Below the pieces are notes generated by a model, which saw nothing but the letters and a program-made list of their open reading frames with translations, searched no databases and was not told the DNA's origin. Both the position numbers and the translations under genes were made by a program. A stretch of 11,264 bases of DNA from Bacillota bacterium (lineage in GTDB: Bacteria > Bacillota > Clostridia > Acetivibrionales > DSM-1351), in NCBI GenBank assembly GCA_023433945.1, contig JAEYTP010000135.1, positions 1-11,264 on the forward strand. Reading direction: 5' to 3'. Positions 1 through 5,764 of the stretch are shown in pieces; position 1 is the stretch's first letter, and each line of letters starts with the position of its first letter.

Positions 1-154
1 TAGATTTCTTACTGTGAATAAGACTAGTATACACATAAATTAAGTAATTGTTAACGTGAAAAAGTAGAATTTAGTCTTGCTCACCCCTTGATTTAAGCCA
101 CTGTGGAATTTACTTTTTCATTTAACCGTGAAAAGAATTACATATCATAACAAA

Positions 155-190
155 TAAAAGAGAGATGATACCAATATGTACCATCTCTCC
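155..190 (-). terminator. Intrinsic terminator, probably for greA
   Basis: GAGAGATGATAC at 160-171 pairs with GTACCATCTCTC at 178-189, giving 12 base pairs with one A/C position that becomes a U-G wobble in minus-strand RNA, and a 6-nt loop. On the minus strand the stem is followed by TTTTATTTG, the expected T-rich tail; the plus strand has no T run. It lies about 130 nt past the greA stop codon, with the IS-like fragment in between. Confidence 0.65.
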
Positions 191-216
191 AATTAAAAAG
201 ACTTGGCTGAATCCCA

Positions 217-270
217 TTATGTGACCCCAATAAGTTAGATTTTGGGGGCTAACTTATCGGGGCCAGTGCA
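217..270. mobile_element. IS3-like terminal inverted repeats, relic without transposase
   Basis: The left arm CCCCAATAAGTTAG (225-238) and right arm CTAACTTATCGGGG (249-262) form a 14-bp inverted repeat with one mismatch and a 10-nt centre. Read from outside inward on the minus strand, the right arm begins TGCACTGGCCCCGATAAG, which resembles the TGTACTG-CCCC-AAGTTAG type of terminal repeat found in IS3-family (IS150-group) elements; the left arm is a weaker version. Both ends are only about 20 bp apart with nothing coding between them, so this would be a deletion relic or a tiny nonautonomous element. No target-site duplication is apparent. The same palindrome could fold as an RNA hairpin downstream of greA, but it has no T tail on either strand. 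Confidence 0.45.
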
Positions 271-317
271 GTAATCTGCTCTCATTGCTATACATAAATT
301 TATACACTGACTAGCCT

Positions 318-782
318 CTACAAAATCTCCAAAACCTGTACGTCATACTTTCCACTTGGCGCATTTACTTTCGCTATTTCTCCGACTTTCTTACCCAGCA
401 AAGCCTTTCCTAAATCTGATTCAATACTAATATGCATTTTAGCAACATCGACATCCATTGTTGTTACTAAAGTTACCGTATCCTCTTCTTCAAAATCTAT
501 AAACTTAATTTTGGCTTTACTATTAATACCTAATGTTGTTTTATCGTCAGGTGTTTCTTTAACTATAACAGCATTCGCAATAATTGTATGTATTTGCTGA
601 ATCCTGTTGTCATTGTTGTTATAGCGTTCACAGGCCTCTTTGTATTCTGCATTTTCGGATCTATCCCCATGGGCAGCGGCTTCTAATTTGTCCTTCGCTA
701 TTTCAGCCCTCTTTACTGTCATTCTATATTCAAGCTCTTCTTTCAGTTTTTGAATGTTCTCTTCGGTAAGTGTATGCTTCAT
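318..782 (-). CDS. greA: Transcription elongation factor GreA
   Basis: GreA enters the secondary channel of backtracked RNA polymerase and stimulates cleavage of the nascent transcript. The 154-residue protein has the usual length (about 158) and layout: an N-terminal antiparallel coiled coil to about residue 75, with the acidic tip signature HGDRSENAEY (D40 and E43 match the tip acids that hold the catalytic metal), and a C-terminal FKBP-like domain ending in the typical GKKVGEIAKVNAPSGKYDV. The frame could begin at a TTG (800), but ATG at 782 is preferred because GGAGG (791-795) lies 8 nt upstream of it and family homology starts there. The gene is not next to lysS, a common greA neighbour in Firmicutes, and may be a second copy. 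It looks monocistronic, with its own promoter and terminator. Confidence 0.93.
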   Translation of the reverse strand: MKHTLTEENIQKLKEELEYRMTVKRAEIAKDKLEAAAHGDRSENAEYKEACERYNNNDNRIQQIHTIIANAVIVKETPDDKTTLGINSKAKIKFIDFEEEDTVTLVTTMDVDVAKMHISIESDLGKALLGKKVGEIAKVNAPSGKYDVQVLEIL

Positions 783-842
783 TATAATAACCTCCAACAA
801 AGTTCAGAAAAATATGTAATTATTTTCGTCTATTTATAGTCT

Positions 843-848
843 ATTATA
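843..848 (-). promoter_or_regulatory. Candidate -10 box for greA
   Basis: The minus strand reads TATAAT here, about 60 nt upstream of the greA ATG. No good -35 hexamer stands at the normal distance (TGTCGG at best). A second possible -10 (TAAATA) lies just downstream with TTGTAT about 17 nt before it. The gap after the araC-type gene is only about 100 bp and lacks a clear terminator, so some read-through into greA is possible. Confidence 0.35.
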
Positions 849-884
849 ACTTAATACAAATATTTCCGACAGGGCTAAAATAGT

Positions 885-1793
885 TTATTTTATTAGTTTA
901 AGCCAAATTTCCATGCTTGTAGTGTTAGGAGAATGGCTTGCATATCTTTCAATGCAAAACGGCTCTGTAAGTAATTTGTGATTTGGCAGCCATGTGTTAT
1001 AGATGTACTGTTGAGCTTTATAGAGAGCATCCATAACAAGGGCCTCGAAGTTTTCAGCTTCAAATGAACAAACTAAGTACTCACCGGGTATCATTTCCCA
1101 GCCCATATAGCCCTCTGGCACTTCTCTCTGACTTGACATTGCACCAGCAAAATAACTGAAATAGCCCTCCTCTGAACCTTGAGACGTTACTCCTATCTCT
1201 TCATTATCTACCGCATCAGAACCTAGTATGGTTTCTTTTTCATTGTGAAAGAGCCTCCAAAGAGAATCCAACGGATCCTCCCCTGATTCTATTCCAAGTC
1301 CACCTATTAACTGAACTGGATATTCTTTTTTTATACCAGTATAATATATGGATTCTCTAATTATCTGACGGTTTATTTCTAGAATAATTCCATCAGTAAT
1401 TAAGGGTACACCTTCATCGATTAAGGTGTAGTGGAGTAAAAGTTCTGGTTTTGTCATGCGGTTAAGCGCACAAGGACTTTTGCGGTAATCTTCCGGAGTC
1501 ATTCCGAATGTTGTCTTAAAAGTCCGCGAGAAGTGTTCATGAGAAGTAAATCCAAGCTCCAGAGCAATGTCTAAAATCCTCTTATCCTTTTGAAGTAAGC
1601 TTTCAGTTGCCCTTGCCATTCTTCGTAGCTTTATGTACTCAGCTACTGGTTTTTTTACCAAGCGGCTGAATAGACGCTGAAAATAAAAAGGCGATAATGA
1701 AGCCATTTTGGCTAGATTCTCAATATTAACGTCTTCGCTAATATGATCCTCAATATAATCGATTGTTTGTTGTACTTGTTCCCACGCGTGCAT
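885..1793 (-). CDS. AraC-family transcriptional regulator with GyrI-like effector domain
   Basis: A 302-residue DNA-binding regulator. The N-terminal 105 residues form the two helix-turn-helix units of the AraC/XylS family: the first around 22-47 (ENLAKMASLSPFYFQRLF), the second around 71-95 (ILDIALELGFTSHEHFSR), closed by the family signature FGMTPEDYRKS. Residues about 120-302 resemble the GyrI-like small-molecule binding domain found in Rob/BltR-type multidrug-sensing regulators. This HTH-first order is that of the Rob group, not of AraC itself. ATG at 1793 is the chosen start: AGGAGG (1802-1807) lies 8 nt upstream, whereas the GTG at 1802 overlaps that site. The ligand and targets are unknown; the adjacent acetyltransferase, 103 bp upstream on the same strand, is one possible target or co-transcribed gene. 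Confidence 0.88.
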   Translation of the reverse strand: MHAWEQVQQTIDYIEDHISEDVNIENLAKMASLSPFYFQRLFSRLVKKPVAEYIKLRRMARATESLLQKDKRILDIALELGFTSHEHFSRTFKTTFGMTPEDYRKSPCALNRMTKPELLLHYTLIDEGVPLITDGIILEINRQIIRESIYYTGIKKEYPVQLIGGLGIESGEDPLDSLWRLFHNEKETILGSDAVDNEEIGVTSQGSEEGYFSYFAGAMSSQREVPEGYMGWEMIPGEYLVCSFEAENFEALVMDALYKAQQYIYNTWLPNHKLLTEPFCIERYASHSPNTTSMEIWLKLIK

Positions 1794-1815
1794 ATATAGC
1801 ACCTCCTTTTCATAT

Positions 1816-1824
1816 AGAATAACA
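1816..1824 (-). promoter_or_regulatory. Candidate extended -10 promoter for the AraC-type gene
   Basis: The minus strand reads TGTTATTCT: a TG one base before a TATTCT -10 hexamer, about 23 nt upstream of the ATG and just before the AGGAGG site. No -35 hexamer of note is visible, which suits an extended -10 promoter or one that needs an activator. The leader would be very short. Confidence 0.3.
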
Positions 1825-1896
1825 TGAAAAAGCAGTATTCTCTTGACTGTGAATGCCTTGTATTGCTGTTAATAACATTTATGATAGGTTAGATTA

Positions 1897-2364
1897 TTAA
1901 GCTTGACTATTGGTAGCTTTTTCCAAATAAACTATCGTTAGGTTGTCAGAAATTTTACTTCTTTTAAACTCTTTGTACCCAAGTTTGCTATATAAATAAA
2001 GGTTTTTATTGCTTTTTTTACCTGTAAATACCTCATATTTATTACAGTTTTTAAATAATTCTTCTATAGATACCATGAGTTTTGTTCCTATTCCTCTATT
2101 TTCAAAATTCGGATGCACAATGAGACGTCCAATATTGCATATCCCATCCCTTTCATATGCTCTTACTGACCCAACAATTTTATTATCTATTGTAGCTTTT
2201 AAAAATACAGAATTTTTGAATTCATTAACTATGCTTTCCATAGTTTGCGTAAGAGGTGGAATTGTGTAGTCATTATTTATTTTTGCTTCACTTATAAATG
2301 CGTTTTTCTGCAAATCAAGTATCTCAACTAAATTATTTTCTAATGCCTTTTCAATTCTTAACAT
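1897..2364 (-). CDS. GNAT-family N-acetyltransferase
   Basis: A 155-residue protein of the Gcn5-related N-acetyltransferase family, which transfers an acetyl group from acetyl-CoA to an amine. Motif A is clear: IGRLIVHPNFENRGIGTKL (about 78-96), where R90-G-I-G93 is the pyrophosphate-binding R/Q-x-x-G-x-G/A turn. Motif B follows as NLYLYSKLGYKEF (about 121-133). Length is normal for a single GNAT domain. The N-terminal substrate-binding part gives no clue to the acceptor. The start ATG (2364) is preceded by a G-run (GGGGGG) rather than a canonical AGGAGG. It lies upstream of the AraC-type gene on the same strand, with no convincing terminator between them. Confidence 0.85.
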   Translation of the reverse strand: MLRIEKALENNLVEILDLQKNAFISEAKINNDYTIPPLTQTMESIVNEFKNSVFLKATIDNKIVGSVRAYERDGICNIGRLIVHPNFENRGIGTKLMVSIEELFKNCNKYEVFTGKKSNKNLYLYSKLGYKEFKRSKISDNLTIVYLEKATNSQA

Positions 2365-2379
2365 TATTCCCCCCAGCGT

Positions 2380-2399
2380 CTATCTTTAATAGAAGATAG
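2380..2399 (-). promoter_or_regulatory. Short palindrome in the leader of the acetyltransferase gene
   Basis: CTATCTT (2380-2386) and AAGATAG (2393-2399) form a perfect 7-bp inverted repeat around a 6-nt centre, just upstream of the ribosome-binding region. It could be an operator or an RNA hairpin. Its function is unknown and it could be chance in AT-rich DNA. Confidence 0.25.
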
Positions 2400-2443
2400 C
2401 ATATTTTATTTAACTATAATCTATAAGAATAACTAACTTTATT

Positions 2444-2471
2444 TTATTAAATACTATATCATAGATGACAA
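2444..2471 (-). promoter_or_regulatory. Possible sigma-A promoter for the acetyltransferase gene
   Basis: The minus strand shows TTGTCA (2466-2471), five of six bases of the -35 consensus, then a 16-nt spacer and TAATAA (2444-2449) as a weak -10. The predicted transcript would have a leader of about 70-75 nt containing the 2380-2399 palindrome. The -10 match is poor. Confidence 0.25.
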
Positions 2472-2522
2472 TACGTTGTAATTAATTGCTTGAATTTCCA
2501 TATATAATATATTAAATAAAAG

Positions 2523-2560
2523 AAACAAGAGGATTATAAAAAGCTCCTCTTGTTTTTTTA
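2523..2560. terminator. Intrinsic terminator, T-rich on both sides, downstream of truA
   Basis: AAACAAGAGGA (2523-2533) pairs exactly with TCCTCTTGTTT (2545-2555) around an 11-nt loop. On the plus strand the stem runs into seven Ts; on the minus strand it is followed by TTTCTTTTATTT. Of the flanking genes only truA (minus, ending at 2685) points into it, so it most likely ends the truA transcript about 130 nt after the stop and insulates the acetyltransferase gene. The rest of the 320-bp gap (2365-2684) shows nothing recognisable beyond the promoter elements listed. Confidence 0.75.
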
Positions 2561-2684
2561 TCTTTATACCCATAATTATTGTTATACTGTGCAACTACGA
2601 TATTACTCTTTAAAATTCGCACACTGAGACCAGAAGTACTTATGTAGTCTTAGTTCGGTATACTTTCATATCCGGATTCTATAT

Positions 2685-3440
2685 TTAGTTCTCCACTACA
2701 GGGTTGTATTCAACGGCTCTTAAGCACAGGCCCTTTGGCTGAGCGAGTGGTATAGTACCGGTGTATTTTTTATCATCTAATACTTTTTGAACATCGGCTA
2801 CTTTTATTTTACCCTTTCCAACTTCTAAAAGAATTCCAACAATCAACCTTGCCATATGTAGTAAAAAGTCATTGCAATTTATTACAATCTCAATCACCAT
2901 ACCATTTTCAACAATATCTAAGGAGTTTATAGTTCTTATTGTGGATTTTGAGCCCTCTTTCAAGCTCGTAAAACTCTGAAAATCATGCGTTCCAACTAAA
3001 TATTCAGCTGCATTTCTCATTTGAATAAGATCAAGCTTTTCTTCTGAGTGAAAGGAATATTTTCTATTAAATACATTTCTAAATTTCCCTTTAGTAATAC
3101 TATACACATAAGTTTTTGATTTTACATTGTGTTGTGCATGGAATCTTTCATGCACTTCTTCAACTGATTTTACAACAATGTCCTCAGGTAAAAATTCATA
3201 AAAATAATTCAATATAAGTTTTGGTGATCTATTTGAATTTGTATGAAAATTGGCCACAAAATTTTCTGCATGAGTACCTGCATCTGTCCTTCCACAACCA
3301 ATTACTTGAATTTCTTCTCCAGTCATCTTAGTAAGTACTGTTTCAATTTTCTCCTGAATTGAGAGATCATTATCTTTAAGCTTTTGCCAACCTTTATATC
3401 TACTTCCATCAAATTGAACAACTATTTTATGATTTTTCAT
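2685..3440 (-). CDS. truA: tRNA pseudouridine synthase, TruA family
   Basis: TruA enzymes isomerise uridines 38-40 in the tRNA anticodon stem-loop. The 251-residue protein has the family's normal length and key residues: FDGSRYKGWQ near the N-terminus, the catalytic loop GCGRTDAGTHA with D53 as the nucleophilic aspartate, Y111 in SKTYVY (the conserved active-site tyrosine), R198 in FLLHMARLIVG, and the C-terminal PKGLCL loop. In Firmicutes the housekeeping truA commonly sits in the ribosomal-protein cluster after ecfT; this gene does not, so it may be an additional copy with its own specificity (inference). It starts at ATG 3440 with an AGGGG site upstream, and is transcribed divergently from a CysRS-derived protein gene, which also points to a tRNA context. 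Confidence 0.92.
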   Translation of the reverse strand: MKNHKIVVQFDGSRYKGWQKLKDNDLSIQEKIETVLTKMTGEEIQVIGCGRTDAGTHAENFVANFHTNSNRSPKLILNYFYEFLPEDIVVKSVEEVHERFHAQHNVKSKTYVYSITKGKFRNVFNRKYSFHSEEKLDLIQMRNAAEYLVGTHDFQSFTSLKEGSKSTIRTINSLDIVENGMVIEIVINCNDFLLHMARLIVGILLEVGKGKIKVADVQKVLDDKKYTGTIPLAQPKGLCLRAVEYNPVVEN

Positions 3441-3457
3441 TCTGTTCCCCTTTTTTT

Positions 3458-3463
3458 ATTATA
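3458..3463 (-). promoter_or_regulatory. Candidate -10 box for truA
   Basis: The minus strand reads TATAAT 17 nt upstream of the truA ATG, with TTGGGC as a weak -35 16 nt further up. This gives a very short leader. The pentamer GCAAG and its complement CTTGC alternate at 3466-3470, 3477-3481 and 3486-3490, over the spacer and -35 area, and could form an operator. Confidence 0.4.
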
Positions 3464-3572
3464 TCGCAAGTATTACCTTGCCCAAGCAAGCTAACCAATA
3501 ACAATTCTATATGATATTACTAAATTGTTCAAAAAGATTTTCAAGGTGCCATGCTTTTCATAATATTTTTTA

Positions 3573-3581
3573 TGTTATAAT
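3573..3581 (+). promoter_or_regulatory. Extended -10 promoter of the CysRS-like gene
   Basis: TGTTATAAT gives a perfect TATAAT (3576-3581) with the TG of an extended -10 one base upstream. The -35 region is weak (TTTTCA at a short spacing). Transcription would begin near 3588, leaving a leader of about 27 nt that contains the AGGAG site at 3601-3605. This also argues against the GTG at 3591 as the start codon. Confidence 0.55.
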
Positions 3582-3614
3582 CAACAAATAGTGTTTTATA
3601 AGGAGAATTATTAT

Positions 3615-4406
3615 ATGAGTTTAAATGAATCTATCAAATCAGAAAGTAAACAAAAATTAGCACGTATACACGGATATGAATATAAAGTATATCCTAATGG
3701 ATCTATTTTCAATTTTGAAGAAGTCAGCGCATCCTTGGGTAATATTTTAGAATCAAAAGAATTATTATCAAAATATCACCCTGAAGTTTTAAAGTTTTGT
3801 ATCCTTTCAAACTTTTCAAAAGGACTGGAAACACTGACAGCTGATGACATTATAGCTTCAGAAAAGAGACTTTACTATTTTTATCAAACTTTAAATAGGA
3901 TTAAAAGCTTTGCAAGTGAGAATAATGAATTAAATGAGCACATTGATCTTCATGGCAAAATTATTAAACCAGAAATAGTTGACGGCATTAATAGTTCTTT
4001 CGTTGAGGCTATAAACGATAGCTTTAATACAGCTTTAGCAGTTTCAAACTTTTTGCAAGTGTTTAAGTACTCCAATGCTTTATTAAGCAACGCTAATGAG
4101 AATCCTCTTCACAAACTTACAACGTTAAATAAAATACATAAAAACATTTTAATAGTTGCAAATCTATTAGGTATTTTCTTAGAGGAGCCTGAAGCATTTA
4201 TATTAGAAATCAAAGAAAAATATATAAGGCTTAATAATATTAATATGAACGAAGTTAAAGAACTAATGGATCTAAGACAAGAAGCCAAACTTAATAGAAA
4301 TTTTGAATTATCAGATGAGTTAAAATCAAAACTTGATCAAAAAGGCATTATTATTCGTGATTCAGCAAATGGTTCTGAATGGGACATTAAAGAAATGTTT
4401 ATTTAA
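3615..4406 (+). CDS. Stand-alone CysRS C-terminal-half protein (catalytically dead)
   Basis: The 263-residue protein aligns by eye with only the second half of cysteinyl-tRNA synthetase (usually about 460-470 residues). Residues 34-43 (FEEVSASLGN) occupy the KMSKS-loop position, normally EKMSKSLGN; both lysines are gone. Then come the helical tRNA-binding region (LLSKYHPEVLKFCILS, about 51-66), the family motif in NDSFNTALAV (134-143; usually DDFNT) and the C-terminal anticodon-binding segment (LRQEAKLNRNFELSDELK, about 220-237, then GIIIRDSANGSEW). The HIGH-motif Rossmann domain and the zinc-binding Cys/His/Glu residues are absent, so it should not aminoacylate. The frame is intact, with a good promoter and AGGAG 9 nt before ATG 3615, so it looks like a used gene and not debris. 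It may bind tRNA-Cys or a CysRS partner, or act on tRNA alongside the divergent TruA; the role is unknown. Confidence 0.8.
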   Translation: MSLNESIKSESKQKLARIHGYEYKVYPNGSIFNFEEVSASLGNILESKELLSKYHPEVLKFCILSNFSKGLETLTADDIIASEKRLYYFYQTLNRIKSFASENNELNEHIDLHGKIIKPEIVDGINSSFVEAINDSFNTALAVSNFLQVFKYSNALLSNANENPLHKLTTLNKIHKNILIVANLLGIFLEEPEAFILEIKEKYIRLNNINMNEVKELMDLRQEAKLNRNFELSDELKSKLDQKGIIIRDSANGSEWDIKEMFI

Positions 4407-4431
4407 TATAAATATTAAGTAATTTTTTCAT

Positions 4432-4460
4432 GGGGGATTATTCCCCCTGCTTTATTTATT
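4432..4460 (+). terminator. Intrinsic terminator of the CysRS-like gene
   Basis: GGGGGA (4432-4437) pairs with TCCCCC (4442-4447) across a TTAT tetraloop, followed by the T-rich TGCTTTATTTATTT. It begins 26 nt after the stop codon of the upstream gene. Confidence 0.75.
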
Positions 4461-4465
4461 TCGTC

Positions 4466-4474
4466 TGATATAAA
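4466..4474 (+). promoter_or_regulatory. Candidate extended -10 for the arginine deiminase-like gene
   Basis: TGATATAAA combines a TG dinucleotide with TATAAA (4469-4474), about 55 nt before the start codon and immediately after the preceding terminator. No convincing -35 is seen; the T-rich tail of the terminator occupies that area. Confidence 0.35.
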
Positions 4475-4528
4475 TAATACTTTATGGGAATGATACATAG
4501 AAAAATCTGAATATCGGAGTTAACTAAT

Positions 4529-5458
4529 ATGACTAAAACAAAACTAGAAAGATATGGGGCTGAAAAACTTGGCCGTTTAAAGAAGGTGATGCTTCATAGT
4601 CCTGAGTATTCCATCAGAAGAGTAAATGAGACAAATATGAAATTTTACCTTTTTGATAAGGTACCAGATTACGATCGCTTTATTGATGAACATCATGCCT
4701 ATCGAAAGCTTTTGACAGATAATGGAGTAGAAGTATATGAGCTATCAGATTTGATAGTCAACAATAGGGAGTTAATGACTTACCTTCCCAATCTTCCTTA
4801 CATGAACGATTCATCAGTCATAACTAGCAAAGGAGCAGTTATATCAACTATGTGCCCCGGTGGACGGCAGTATGAAGAAATAGTTGTGAGGGAGGCATTG
4901 ACGGCTCTAGGCATTCCTATCCTACATGACTGTGGCCCAGGAGAACAGTTTGAGGGCTTCATTACTCTATCCACTAATACTCTCTTCGTAGCAGATACAG
5001 AAAGACATAGTAAACAATCCATTGAACGCTTTATTGATTTTGCTCTTCAGCACTTTGAATATATAGTTTATGCAGAAATACCTCAGGCTAGGCGTTTCAT
5101 GCACCCAGATATGGTATTCAATAGGATATCAGATAAATTAGGGTTAGTTTATCCACCTGCATTTTTAGGCTGTTGGCTTATTCAAAAAAATAGCCGGCAA
5201 CAAATGGATTTTATTACCTGGGCCAAGCAGAGGGATATGGAATTAATACCAATATCTGATGAAGAACAACAAAAATGGGGTACCTCGTTTGTTACTCTAG
5301 AGCCCAACCATGTCATTAATTATGATATTTCTTTAAAGTCCACAACACAGAAGCTGCTAGAATCAATGGGCGTCCGCTTTACACAATTCCATCCCGATGC
5401 TATGCTAGCTGGTGGTGGCAGCCTTAGATGCCTTACATTGCGGCTTCTTCGTGAATAA
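4529..5458 (+). CDS. Arginine deiminase / amidinotransferase superfamily protein
   Basis: A 309-residue guanidine-modifying enzyme fold protein, probably cytoplasmic. The N-terminus LGRLKKVMLHSPE and the C-terminal active-site cysteine in AGGGSLRCLTLRL (C301) are those of the arginine deiminase branch. Other catalytic positions are D94 (in YMNDSS), E142 (in EQFEGF) and the H192-x-D194 pair in MHPDMVF. It is about 100 residues shorter than classical arginine deiminase (about 410). Two substrate-contact motifs differ: the usual TRD is MND here, and EGGD is EGFI. The substrate may therefore be another guanidine compound, or citrulline-forming activity may be altered (inference). GGAG (4516-4519) stands 9 nt before the ATG. 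It appears monocistronic and convergent with the PLP-lyase gene. No arcB, arcC or arginine transporter gene is nearby, so an energy-yielding ADI pathway is not indicated. Confidence 0.82.
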   Translation: MTKTKLERYGAEKLGRLKKVMLHSPEYSIRRVNETNMKFYLFDKVPDYDRFIDEHHAYRKLLTDNGVEVYELSDLIVNNRELMTYLPNLPYMNDSSVITSKGAVISTMCPGGRQYEEIVVREALTALGIPILHDCGPGEQFEGFITLSTNTLFVADTERHSKQSIERFIDFALQHFEYIVYAEIPQARRFMHPDMVFNRISDKLGLVYPPAFLGCWLIQKNSRQQMDFITWAKQRDMELIPISDEEQQKWGTSFVTLEPNHVINYDISLKSTTQKLLESMGVRFTQFHPDAMLAGGGSLRCLTLRLLRE

Positions 5459-5498
5459 GTAAAAAGAATTAATGATTACCGTTAATCCTGTAAACATA

Positions 5499-5607
5499 AA
5501 ACTTTAGTCAACTACAATAAAACTTAAGTCCAATTACAAATAAACTTGACTTCAATTACAAATAAACTTGACTTCAATTACAAATGAACTTGACTCAAAT
5601 TACAAAC
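5499..5607. repeat. Five-copy 22-bp tandem repeat
   Basis: The unit AAACTTGACTTCAATTACAA (plus AT) repeats directly with period 22. The five units start at 5499 (diverged, 21 nt), 5520, 5542, 5564 and 5586; the units at 5542 and 5564 are identical and the outer ones carry substitutions. There are no spacers, so this is not a CRISPR array. It occupies the gap between the arginine deiminase-like stop codon and the following terminator. Each unit has a TTGAC-like core. Function is unknown; protein binding or slippage expansion are both possible. Confidence 0.85.
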
Positions 5608-5660
5608 AAAACCAGATACGCCTTTCACAAACTTACGTTTCTGGTTTTATTTTATATATT
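5608..5660 (+). terminator. Intrinsic terminator of the arginine deiminase-like gene
   Basis: AAAACCAGA (5608-5616) pairs exactly with TCTGGTTTT (5640-5648) and is followed by ATTTTATATATT. The loop is long (23 nt) and may be partly paired (TACG with CGT). The stem and loop sequence (CCAGA-AC-CCT ... CTTACG..TTTCTGG) looks like a diverged relative of the hairpins at 5708-5743 and 10696-10731. Confidence 0.65.
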
Positions 5661-5705
5661 GGACATGTTTGATTTTTAGCTTTTAGTGTAATACACATCT
5701 CATAG

Positions 5706-5747
5706 AAAATCCAGAAACACCTACTAACCGGCATTTCTGGATTCAAT
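5706..5747. terminator. Terminator hairpin, copy 1 of a dispersed repeat
   Basis: AATCCAGAAA (5708-5717) pairs with TTTCTGGATT (5734-5743) around a 16-nt loop. On the minus strand a short T run follows (TTTTCT), and on the plus strand CAATTTTTTATTT. It stands 22 nt beyond the stop of the minus-strand PLP-lyase gene, which it most likely terminates. The 42 bp at 5706-5747 match 10694-10735 at 40 positions; both differences are in the loop. Confidence 0.75.
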
Positions 5748-5764
5748 TTTTTATTTATTATATC

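Larger units (their letters stand above)
1..317. other. Intergenic region without a supportable gene
   Basis: No coding region can be supported here. The stretch holds an imperfect inverted repeat (57-66 with 111-120), a minus-strand terminator hairpin (160-189) and an IS3-like end-to-end fragment (217-270), the last two lying downstream of the minus-strand greA gene. Short open frames at the left edge could be the tail of a gene outside the window, but too few codons are visible to judge. Confidence 0.6.

Noticed and set aside
3591..3614. GTG start at 3591 for the CysRS-like protein
   Set aside because: It would lie at the predicted transcription start and place the AGGAG site inside the coding sequence; ATG 3615 is correctly spaced from AGGAG.
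4529..5458. Arginine deiminase pathway operon
   Set aside because: No carbamoyltransferase, carbamate kinase or antiporter gene is adjacent; the neighbours are unrelated.
5499..5607. CRISPR array
   Set aside because: The 22-bp units abut directly with no unique spacers, and no cas genes are present.
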